This document shows positions 1-6,582 of a DNA stretch of 64,000 nucleotides, in pieces. The notes under the pieces are model-generated. The model was not told where the DNA came from and ran no database searches. It saw only the letters and a program-made list of their open reading frames with translations. The position numbers were made by a program, and so were the translations under genes. How positions within the stretch are numbered: position 1 is the first letter of the stretch; each line of letters opens with the position of its first letter. Origin of the DNA: Actinoplanes sp. TBRC 11911 (GTDB lineage: Bacteria; Actinomycetota; Actinomycetes; Mycobacteriales; Micromonosporaceae); the NCBI RefSeq assembly GCF_012933445.1, contig NZ_JABBNC010000026.1, positions 62,001 to 126,000 of the forward strand, given 5' to 3'.

Positions 1-2
1 TG

Positions 3-590
3 ATCCTGCCGGACTTTCGCGGGCATGGGCGCAGCGCGAAGCCACGGGATCCGGCCGTCTACCGGCCCGACGTGCTGGCCTACGACAGCCTCGCGCTGAT
101 CGAGCAGCTCGGCCTGGCCGACTACGACCTCGGTGGTTACTCGCTGGGCGCGCGGGTCGCCGTACGGATGATGGTCCATGGCGCGACGCCCCGGCGCGCG
201 GTTCTCGCCGGTCACGGGATGCGGGGCATCACCGGCGACGGAGGCTCGACGACCGCGCTGCTGCGGCGCATCTTCGCGGCGGCGGGGACGTTCGAGCCGG
301 ACTCGGCCGAGGAACGCATGGAGCGCTGGCTCCGGTCGACCGGGGTGGACCTGGTGGCGCTGGAGAACGTGCTGGACTCGATCGTCGCGACCACCCGGGA
401 CGAGGTCGCCGGCATCGACGTGCCGGCGCTGGTGCTGGTGGGCGCCGAGGATGAGCGCGCCGCGACCGCCGGGGAGCTGGCGACGGCCCTGCCGCACGGC
501 ACCCTGTCGATGGTGCCCGGCAACCATGTCACGGCCCCGATGGCGCCCGAACTGGTGGCGGCGATCATCGAGTTCCTCGGGCGCGCGTGA
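3..590 (+). CDS. alpha/beta hydrolase, 5' end outside the window
   Basis: The reading frame is open from base 3 and starts upstream of the window. The visible part begins inside the block DFRGHGRS, which is typical just before the nucleophile region of alpha/beta hydrolases. The nucleophile elbow is GYSLG (Ser nucleophile). A likely catalytic Asp lies in GAED and a likely catalytic His in GNH, 30-odd residues before the end, so the triad order is normal. The protein ends with a helix typical of the fold. Substrate cannot be told from the sequence; haloperoxidase or esterase-like is the family default. It converges with the membrane protein gene on the other strand, with only 6 bases between the stop codons and no obvious terminator hairpin. 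Confidence 0.85.
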   Translation: MLPDFRGHGRSAKPRDPAVYRPDVLAYDSLALIEQLGLADYDLGGYSLGARVAVRMMVHGATPRRAVLAGHGMRGITGDGGSTTALLRRIFAAAGTFEPDSAEERMERWLRSTGVDLVALENVLDSIVATTRDEVAGIDVPALVLVGAEDERAATAGELATALPHGTLSMVPGNHVTAPMAPELVAAIIEFLGRA

Positions 591-596
591 GCCCGC

Positions 597-2255
597 CTAC
601 GGTCTGGCCGGGCAGACGCGCAGCGGTGGCGGGGCCGGGATCCGGGCCGCCGGGGAGCAGTCGAACCGCTCGTCGATCAGCGCCCGCACGTCCGGGGCCG
701 ACTTCGGGACACTGAACCAGTTGGTCTGCACGATCAGATATTTGGCGTCGCGGTCCTCCCGCAGGCAGCGCAGGTTGTCCGCGTAGCTGGGGCGCGTGCG
801 GATCCGCGGCAGGACGGCGCCGCGCTGCAACCACAGCGGCGACGGGTATCGGCAGCTCGTCGGGTTACCCATGGCGTGGTTGACGGTGCCGTACGTCAGG
901 TACAGCACCGGGGTGTCCGGCCCGAGCCGCTTGCCGAGCGCGGCGAAAGGCGCGTCGGCCGACCCGCCGTTGCGGACGTTGTAGTCGTAGGAGCTGAACG
1001 CGTACGGGGAGCCGGGCAGCACGGGCGGCAGCAACGCGAAACAGAGCACCACCACACCGGCGAACCACGGCAGAGACATCCTCGTACGGCTGGAAAGGAA
1101 CCAGGCGGCGACGGCCAGGCCAACGGCGGCGATCTCGTACGCCCAGACCACCGGACCGGCGTGCGCCAGTCGCCAGGAGGCGGGCTGACGCACCAGCACC
1201 AGGCTGACGACGGTGACGACCACGGTGGCGGCGGCCAGCGGCAGACGGAACCCGGGGCAGAGCGCGAAGGCGGCGCCGCACACCCCGGTGGCGAGCACGA
1301 GAGTGGACGCGAAGTGGTAGTTGTAGAACTCGCCCTGCCCGTACGCGGGGGCCAGCGACAACCCGCCCGCGATCACCGCGGCCGCCGCACCCAGCCATCG
1401 CCGGCGGCCCGTCTCGCGGCGGACGAGCGCAGCGGCCGCGGCCGGCGCCAGCACCACGATCGGGCTGAGCACGGCCGCGTCGCCGATCGCGAACCGCAGC
1501 TTCCGCAGGTCGGCGATGTGGATGCCCTGCGGTTTGCTGTGCACGAGGTTCGCCAGGTCGCTCAGCCAGGTCCACTCCCAGGGCTGGAAGAGCTTGGTCA
1601 GCACGTACCAGAGAACGACGAAGATCACCGTGGACAGTGCCGCCCACGCGGCGCGGCGCCGGTCGAGCACCAGGATGACGAGCAGGGCGATCAGCGCGAT
1701 CGGGAAGGTGGATGTCTTGACCGCCACGACCAGCATCGCGGCCAGACCGCCCAGCACGCCGCCGAGCCATGGCTGCCGGGTCACGCACGCGGCGCCGATC
1801 GCCAGCACGGCGACGAGCGCGGCGACCCAGTCCGGCTCGAGGAAATGCCAGGGCGGCGCGATCAGCAGCACCAGGCCGACGGCGCCCGCGATCCCGTAGG
1901 CCGCCGGCCGCCCGGCGACCCGCCGCACACCCAGGAACAACACCAGGACCACGGCGACGACCAGGATGTACGTCTCGATGCGCAGCACCAGGTTCGCCGT
2001 GTCCGAGGCCCCACCGACGAACACCAGGCGGACCTGGTCGAGCCCGGCCATCAGCAGCTTGTACGCCAGGGGCCGGGAGACGAAGATGTCCCAGAAGTTG
2101 ACGCCGCCCCGGCCGGCCGTCTCGAGCCCGCCGAGCGCGTACCGCACATCCCCGTTCAAGGCCGACAAACTGGCCACCACGATCGCGGCCAGCGCCGCGA
2201 GCGCGGCCACCGTCACGCCGACCGCCCGCGCTGTTCTCCCGTGGGACGTGTTCAT
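597..2255 (-). CDS. polytopic membrane protein, GT-C glycosyltransferase-like
   Basis: About 552 residues. A first membrane helix is followed by an extracytoplasmic loop with NGDVRYALGG and many further hydrophobic segments up to about residue 420. The C-terminal ~120 residues are soluble and contain several Cys (TSCRYPSP, NLRCLRED, FDCSPA), which suggests a disulfide-bearing domain outside the cell. A helix followed by an acidic first loop, many helices and an external C-terminal domain is the plan of GT-C polyprenyl-phosphate-sugar glycosyltransferases, but I see no decisive signature. The ATG at 2255 is preferred over a GTG or ATG upstream because GAGAAGA lies just ahead of it. It follows the 2416-3249 hydrolase on the same strand after a gap of 160 bases. 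Confidence 0.6.
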   Translation of the reverse strand: MNTSHGRTARAVGVTVAALAALAAIVVASLSALNGDVRYALGGLETAGRGGVNFWDIFVSRPLAYKLLMAGLDQVRLVFVGGASDTANLVLRIETYILVVAVVLVLFLGVRRVAGRPAAYGIAGAVGLVLLIAPPWHFLEPDWVAALVAVLAIGAACVTRQPWLGGVLGGLAAMLVVAVKTSTFPIALIALLVILVLDRRRAAWAALSTVIFVVLWYVLTKLFQPWEWTWLSDLANLVHSKPQGIHIADLRKLRFAIGDAAVLSPIVVLAPAAAAALVRRETGRRRWLGAAAAVIAGGLSLAPAYGQGEFYNYHFASTLVLATGVCGAAFALCPGFRLPLAAATVVVTVVSLVLVRQPASWRLAHAGPVVWAYEIAAVGLAVAAWFLSSRTRMSLPWFAGVVVLCFALLPPVLPGSPYAFSSYDYNVRNGGSADAPFAALGKRLGPDTPVLYLTYGTVNHAMGNPTSCRYPSPLWLQRGAVLPRIRTRPSYADNLRCLREDRDAKYLIVQTNWFSVPKSAPDVRALIDERFDCSPAARIPAPPPLRVCPARP

Positions 2256-2415
2256 CGCAGTCTTCTCGGTACCGACGCTGGGGCGCACTCGGCCAAGTGT
2301 GCCCTCGACCGGGGCGGTCAGCCCGAGCCCGGCAGTGACATCCTATTTGAAAGCGACATCGGACGCGCCGCTGATCGGTGATCTCGCCCGGGGCGTGGCC
2401 GGGTTGTGGCAGGCG

Positions 2416-3249
2416 TCATAGCCGGATCAGGTCGGCGACCTCCTCGGGCAGGCCCGGCGAACACAAGACATGACCCATTCCCGGTACGACGTGCAGGCGG
2501 GCGCCCGGGATCGCGGCCGCCAGGGCCTCGCCGTGCGGGAGCGGGAAGGCCGGGTCCCGGTCGCCGTGCACGACCGTGGTCGGGGCGGTGATCGACGACA
2601 GCGGGGCGAGGCGGTCCGGGGCGAACGTACTGCCGGCCAGACCGTGGTGCAGGGCCGCGTCCGGGTCGACGGCCCGCGACCACGCCAGCTCGAGCATCGC
2701 GCGGGCGGCCGGCTCGTCGAACGGGCGGACCGGCCCGTTGAACATGCGGAACAGGGCCACGTCGGACTCCACGTCACGCGGCAGCCCGCGGTCAAAGAAC
2801 TCGACGAAGGCCGGGGTGGGCGGCGGCAGGTCGTCCGGGTCTCTGTGACCCATCGGTGAACTGGTCAGCAGCGTCAGCGACCGCACGCGGGACGGCTCGT
2901 GCACGGCCAGCCACTGCGCGATCATGCCGCCCATGGACGCACCCGCCACGTGGGCGGAGCTCAGCCCGTAGCCGTCCAGCACGGCGAGGCAGTCGGCGGC
3001 CAGGTCGGCGATCGCGTACGGATGTGTATCGAAGTCGACGACGCTCGAGCGGCCGGTGTCGCGGTGGTCGAAACGGATCACCTGTGCGCCGCGCTCGACG
3101 AGCCGCGCGACCAGTGTGTCCGGCCAGCTGATGCCCTGCGCGCCCGAGCCCGCGATCAGCAGCAGCGGCGGATGATCAGCGTCGCCGATCCGCTCGGTCC
3201 ACAGCTTCAGCGGGCCCGAGGTCACGAACCGTTCGTGCGTTTCCAGCAT
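2416..3249 (-). CDS. alpha/beta hydrolase, aclacinomycin methylesterase-like
   Basis: 277 residues, full length for the family. The oxyanion region is LLLIAGSGAQG, the FDHRDTGRS block precedes the nucleophile elbow GASMGG, an Asp lies in HGDRDPAFP and the catalytic His in GMGHVL near the C-terminus. The DHRDTGRSS pattern and length are characteristic of the RdmC/aclacinomycin methylesterase group of actinomycete hydrolases; many members have no known substrate, so only the fold and hydrolase chemistry are secure. No signal peptide, so cytoplasmic. It is unrelated in sequence detail to the truncated hydrolase at the window start apart from the shared fold. A terminator lies just upstream on the same strand, so it probably has its own promoter. 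Confidence 0.85.
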   Translation of the reverse strand: MLETHERFVTSGPLKLWTERIGDADHPPLLLIAGSGAQGISWPDTLVARLVERGAQVIRFDHRDTGRSSVVDFDTHPYAIADLAADCLAVLDGYGLSSAHVAGASMGGMIAQWLAVHEPSRVRSLTLLTSSPMGHRDPDDLPPPTPAFVEFFDRGLPRDVESDVALFRMFNGPVRPFDEPAARAMLELAWSRAVDPDAALHHGLAGSTFAPDRLAPLSSITAPTTVVHGDRDPAFPLPHGEALAAAIPGARLHVVPGMGHVLCSPGLPEEVADLIRL

Positions 3250-3291
3250 CCGCTGACCCTATCGGCGGGCCGTGCGATTCGCACCGCTTGC

Positions 3292-3324
3292 GCGGGAGGC
3301 CGGGCATCAAGCCCGGCCTCCTGC
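3292..3324 (-). terminator. intrinsic terminator behind the sigma factor operon
   Basis: A 14-bp stem (3292-3305 with 3311-3324, one G-T pair, loop ATCAA) lies 20 bases past the stop of the 3344-4555 gene. There is no long T-tract, as usual in GC-rich actinomycetes. It separates the sigma factor operon from the hydrolase downstream. Confidence 0.7.
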
Positions 3325-3343
3325 TGTTCGTTCGCCGATCAGG

Positions 3344-4555
3344 TCAGACGTGGGTTATCGCGATGCTGGTGGTGGCGTCCTCCGAGGACTTGGCAGGGTA
3401 ACCGGCGCCGTCCTCGGTGACGCAGGCCGCGTGGAGCTCGGCGGTGGTCGGCAGGGTCCCGGCCGGTGCGGTCAGGGTTACCGTGACCGTGCGGGTCGCG
3501 CCCTTGGCCATGGCCGGCATCGTGCAGATCATCGGCTGCAAGCCGTCCGGGTCGATGGTGCAGCCGACGGCCGCGGTGGCCCGCCAGGTGCCGGAGGCCC
3601 GGATGCCGAGTTGCACCCGGTCCGGGGTGGCGAAGCCGGCCACATTGTGGACGGACGCGGTCAGGGTGCCCTTCCAGGTGCCATCGGCTTGCTTGGTCAT
3701 CGGTACGCCGTCGCTGCTGACACGCAGGTCGGTGACCTTGGGGTTGGGGCCGAAGCTGGTGGGGCCACCGGTCTGCCGGAACCGGCCGCCGGACCAGCCG
3801 TACGTGCGCCACTGATGCTGAGACGCCTGGACCATGTTGCAGCAGGCGCGGTACTCGCCGACGTCGACGCGGATCTCGCCGTCACCGGCGGGCTGGATGC
3901 TCCAGATCTTCTGGATGTCACCCGGGTCCCAGCCGCTGCCGACGACCCGGCCGACGGTCGTGACGGCGCCGCCCTTGCCGGGTTTGAACGCCAGCACCTG
4001 GTAGTCGGCACCCTGCATGTTGCAGGACAGCACGGACAGGGTCTCCGGCGCACCGTCGCGGTCCACGTCCTGGTAGATCGGGCTGCCCTCGAGCCGCAAC
4101 AGGCTCCCGCCGCGGCCCCCGGAGAAGTGGACCTTGCCGCTCGGGCAGGCCGTACCGAAGCCGTCGGCCGGCCAAGCCGGGATGGTGAGGGTGGCGTTGC
4201 GCAAGGCCTTCGCGGTGATCTTCCGGTCGGGTGACTTACCCGGCGCGGAGGCCGGTGCGGACGGCGGAGTCGCCTGCGGCGTGCTCGGCGCCGGCGTCGC
4301 CGGGTCGCTCGGTGTCGTGGTCGCCGCGGGCGGGTTGACCGGCCGGTGGTCGCTCGTCAGGTTCATGCCGGCGACCGGGGCGCCGACCAGCGCGATGGCG
4401 GCCAGCGCGGCAACGCCGACAACGCGGTTGCGGCGGCGATGACGAACGGTGGTCCGCACGGCTTGGACTCCGCGCGGCTGGATGAACCGCGTCGCCTCGT
4501 GACTCGTGGTGTTCAACAGATGCGCGACGCGCGGATCCTGCTCGAAGTCAGACAT
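3344..4555 (-). CDS. membrane-anchored partner of ECF sigma factor, putative anti-sigma
   Basis: 403 residues. A cytoplasmic N-terminus of about 50 residues (MSDFEQDPRVAHLLN...) ends in an Arg-rich stretch, then one membrane helix (VVGVAALAAIALVGAPVAG), a Pro/Thr/Ala-rich linker of about 50 residues, and a large extracytoplasmic part. The start at 4555 is set by AGGGGGAAC just upstream and by an ATGTCTGA overlap of 8 bases with the sigma factor stop codon. One-helix proteins translationally coupled to an ECF sigma gene are commonly anti-sigma or signal-sensing partners; no zinc-binding anti-sigma motif (HxxxCxxC) is visible, so the role is inferred from position. The external part contains a CCNM pair and may bind a ligand. 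Confidence 0.7.
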   Translation of the reverse strand: MSDFEQDPRVAHLLNTTSHEATRFIQPRGVQAVRTTVRHRRRNRVVGVAALAAIALVGAPVAGMNLTSDHRPVNPPAATTTPSDPATPAPSTPQATPPSAPASAPGKSPDRKITAKALRNATLTIPAWPADGFGTACPSGKVHFSGGRGGSLLRLEGSPIYQDVDRDGAPETLSVLSCNMQGADYQVLAFKPGKGGAVTTVGRVVGSGWDPGDIQKIWSIQPAGDGEIRVDVGEYRACCNMVQASQHQWRTYGWSGGRFRQTGGPTSFGPNPKVTDLRVSSDGVPMTKQADGTWKGTLTASVHNVAGFATPDRVQLGIRASGTWRATAAVGCTIDPDGLQPMICTMPAMAKGATRTVTVTLTAPAGTLPTTAELHAACVTEDGAGYPAKSSEDATTSIAITHV

Positions 4556-5096
4556 TGTCGGTTCCCCCTTCAGCGAGAAGCACGGCGAGCGCGGCCCGGC
4601 CACGATGAAGCCATGTCTTGACCGTGTTGACCGGCACACCCTCTTCGTGCGCGATGTCCGCCACCGCGATGTCGGCCAGGTAATGCATGACGATGGCCTT
4701 GCGCTGCCGAGCCGGTAATTTGCCGAGTACCGCGATCACGGCGACCCGGTCCGGTCCGGGCCCCTCGACGTGTCGTTCCCGTTGACGGGCGACGTAACGG
4801 GCGGCGACCTTGGCCCGCTGCCACCGGCTGTTGGCCAGGTTGAACGCGACCCGGCGGACCCACGCCACCGGGTCGTCGTAGGTGACGACTTTGGACCACC
4901 GGGTGTACGCCCGGCAGAATGCCTCCTGCACGACGTCCTGGGCCAGGTTCAGATCACCCGAGTACATGTAGATCTGCCGAGTCAGCGACGCGAAACTGTC
5001 GGCGTAGCACTCGTCGAACCCGTCCGGCACACCGCGCGGCGGCGGTCGCTGATCGAACCCGGCCACTTGACCGGTATCCTCGTTCGCGGACAACAT
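4548..5096 (-). CDS. SigE-family ECF RNA polymerase sigma factor
   Basis: About 182 residues. Region 2 shows FASLTRQIYMYSGDLNLAQD followed by VVQEAFCRAY, with the usual DPVAWVRRVAFNLA; region 4 shows LPARQRKAIVMHYLADIAVADIA and a helix-turn-helix ending VNTVKTWLHRGRAAL. The LPARQR and HYL features are typical of the actinomycete SigE-type (ECF41/ECF-like short) group. GTG at 5099 and ATG at 5096 are both possible starts; a GGGGGAGGGG stretch lies upstream of both. The gene overlaps the downstream membrane protein gene by 8 bases, so the two are made together. Confidence 0.9.
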   Translation of the reverse strand: MLSANEDTGQVAGFDQRPPPRGVPDGFDECYADSFASLTRQIYMYSGDLNLAQDVVQEAFCRAYTRWSKVVTYDDPVAWVRRVAFNLANSRWQRAKVAARYVARQRERHVEGPGPDRVAVIAVLGKLPARQRKAIVMHYLADIAVADIAHEEGVPVNTVKTWLHRGRAALAVLLAEGGTDNV

Positions 5097-5099
5097 CAC

Positions 5100-5807
5100 G
5101 GCGTCCTGCCCCTCCCCCGTTGCGGCCGCCCCGCGCGGCCCGCACTAGCAACACCCGCGTGGGTGGCCAAGGGTTTCAGCCGTCCGCAAAGAAATTCCTC
5201 GATGCCCTTCCCCGTACGCCTCCGCGGCGATCAGCCATCAGGGTCAGCGCGCCGTGGCGGGTGCCCACACCTGCTGTGGGTGGCGACGGTGTGGGGAGCC
5301 ACGGCCTCCCCGGCGTCGCGACTCCCCACACGTGGGTGGGGGTGGCCGCGGTGTGGGGAGCCGCTGCCTCCCAGCCGTCGCTACTGCCCACACCCGGGTG
5401 GGGCGCCCATTGTGGGGAGCTGGGACCTGCCCGGGCTCTGGCGGCGCCGCCTCGCACGGGTACTCCCGGCCGACGGAACCAACTGAACAGTTACACGATG
5501 TGGCTGCGATGTCCCAAGGAACGGGAACGCGCACCGGCAGGCGCACGGATCGCGGTGCGGCTTTCGCCGAGGGGCACGCCGGCGCAGTTCGCGGCGGCGA
5601 TCGAGCGGCGGCGCAGGCTCCTCGTCCGGCAACTGACGAATTATCCGTCTGGTGCCGCCCGTCGACATCAAAACCCTCTACCGCCCCGGGCCGCGACCGT
5701 GGTGGGCGACCACACCGGAGAGTGCCCGCGGCGCCGGCGCGATCGGCAACTCGGCCTTCGGCGCAGGTCGGGCACCCGGCGACGTGGTCGCCCGGGGACG
5801 GCGGCGG
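5100..5807. other. gene-free stretch between sigma factor and oxidase genes
   Basis: About 700 bases with no convincing gene. The middle (about 5240-5492) is an inverted, truncated copy of repeat family B, described separately. The rest has no hairpin or ORF with a supported start that I would defend. Promoter elements for the sigma factor must lie at its right-hand edge near 5100-5160, but I cannot place them. Confidence 0.6.
5240..5492 (-). repeat. repeat family B, truncated copy
   Basis: Read on the minus strand it begins at 5492 with AACTGTTCAGTTG, then GTCGGCCGGGAGT, a GCGAGGCGGCGCCGCC block and CAGGTCCCAGCTCCCCACA, and continues as hairpin units built on GTGTGGGCA/TGCCCACAC-like arms. 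The same order occurs at 42359 and 42794. The match stops near 5240 without the second terminal inverted repeat seen in those copies, so this one is truncated or diverged at that end. Confidence 0.75.
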
Positions 5808-6410
5808 TCAACGGATACGGCCGGGAGCGTTCGTGTCGAGCCCGACGAAATACTCGCTCTTCTTGCCCGTGGAGGCCGCCCGCGGCTCCCGCACCATCCG
5901 CGGGATGTGCTTCGTGCAATGGATGTAGGCCTCGTGCACCCGGGCCACCACCCACAGCCGCGCGCGCCGGCCGGGCGGGGTGTCAGCCTGCTCGTCCGGG
6001 TCCTCGACGATCTCCGCGGTGCCGTTCACGTGCAGGCCGATGACCTCGCCGAAGTCGATGAACAGCAGTCCGACGTGGCCGTTCTCGGTGATGTTGCCGA
6101 GGCTGGCCATGACGCCGTTGCCGCGGTATTCGGGCCAGCTCACGTGCTCGTCGTCGAGAACCCGGACGAACCCGGGCGGCCCGGCGCGGAAGGTGCTGTC
6201 GCAGGAGCCGCCCGCGTCGGCGGTGGCCACGAACATCATCTCCTGGCGGCCGATGAAGCCGCGCATCGCGTCGTTGAGGCGGGGCAAGGATTGCCGCGCG
6301 GTGAACGCGTCGGCCCTCTCCCGGGTGCCCAATCGGTCCTGCAGCTGCCGCTCACCGTGGTTCAAGACGACCTCCCCTGCCGGCGGATCCCCGCTGCGCG
6401 ACAGCTTCAC
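5808..6410 (-). CDS. pyridoxamine 5'-phosphate oxidase family protein
   Basis: About 200 residues. The segment FIGRQEMMFVATADAGG, then CDSTFRAGPPGFVRVLD and GNGVMASLGNITENGHVGLLFID is the FMN-binding split barrel of PPOX-like flavin or heme proteins; GLHVNGTAEIVED follows as the next strand. This subgroup (N-terminal GERQLQDRLGTRERADAF) is common in actinomycetes and has no firmly known reaction; members reduce or bind small flavins or detoxify oxidants. No ATG fits the start; GTG codons at 6410 and 6431 are the candidates, neither with a good ribosome binding site. It diverges from the LAL regulator at 6583. Confidence 0.8.
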   Translation of the reverse strand: MKLSRSGDPPAGEVVLNHGERQLQDRLGTRERADAFTARQSLPRLNDAMRGFIGRQEMMFVATADAGGSCDSTFRAGPPGFVRVLDDEHVSWPEYRGNGVMASLGNITENGHVGLLFIDFGEVIGLHVNGTAEIVEDPDEQADTPPGRRARLWVVARVHEAYIHCTKHIPRMVREPRAASTGKKSEYFVGLDTNAPGRIR

Positions 6411-6542
6411 ACCGTAGTTGCTTGCTTGCACAGGGTTGCAAGTTGCATCGATCGGATCACATGTGGGCTGATCAGAGGGTGTTTCCGCAGCGCGGGCGGC
6501 GAGTCGCGGAGCCCAGCCGCGACCGGTCGGACGCCGCTGCTT

Positions 6543-6560
6543 GTCACCCGATCGGGTGAC
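6543..6560. promoter_or_regulatory. perfect 18-bp palindrome, putative operator
   Basis: GTCACCCGATCGGGTGAC reads identically on both strands. It lies 23 bases before the GTG start of the LAL regulator and about 130 bases before the divergent PPOX gene, where an operator would control one or both. Its binding protein is unknown; autoregulation is the simplest guess. Confidence 0.6.
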
Positions 6561-6582
6561 GGCGGGGAGGTACCGTGCACCT

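Noticed and set aside
876..2381. Long plus-strand ORF opposite the membrane protein gene
   Set aside because: GC-rich antisense frame with Gly/Arg/His-rich composition, no ribosome site and no domain; the minus-strand gene has clear membrane helices.
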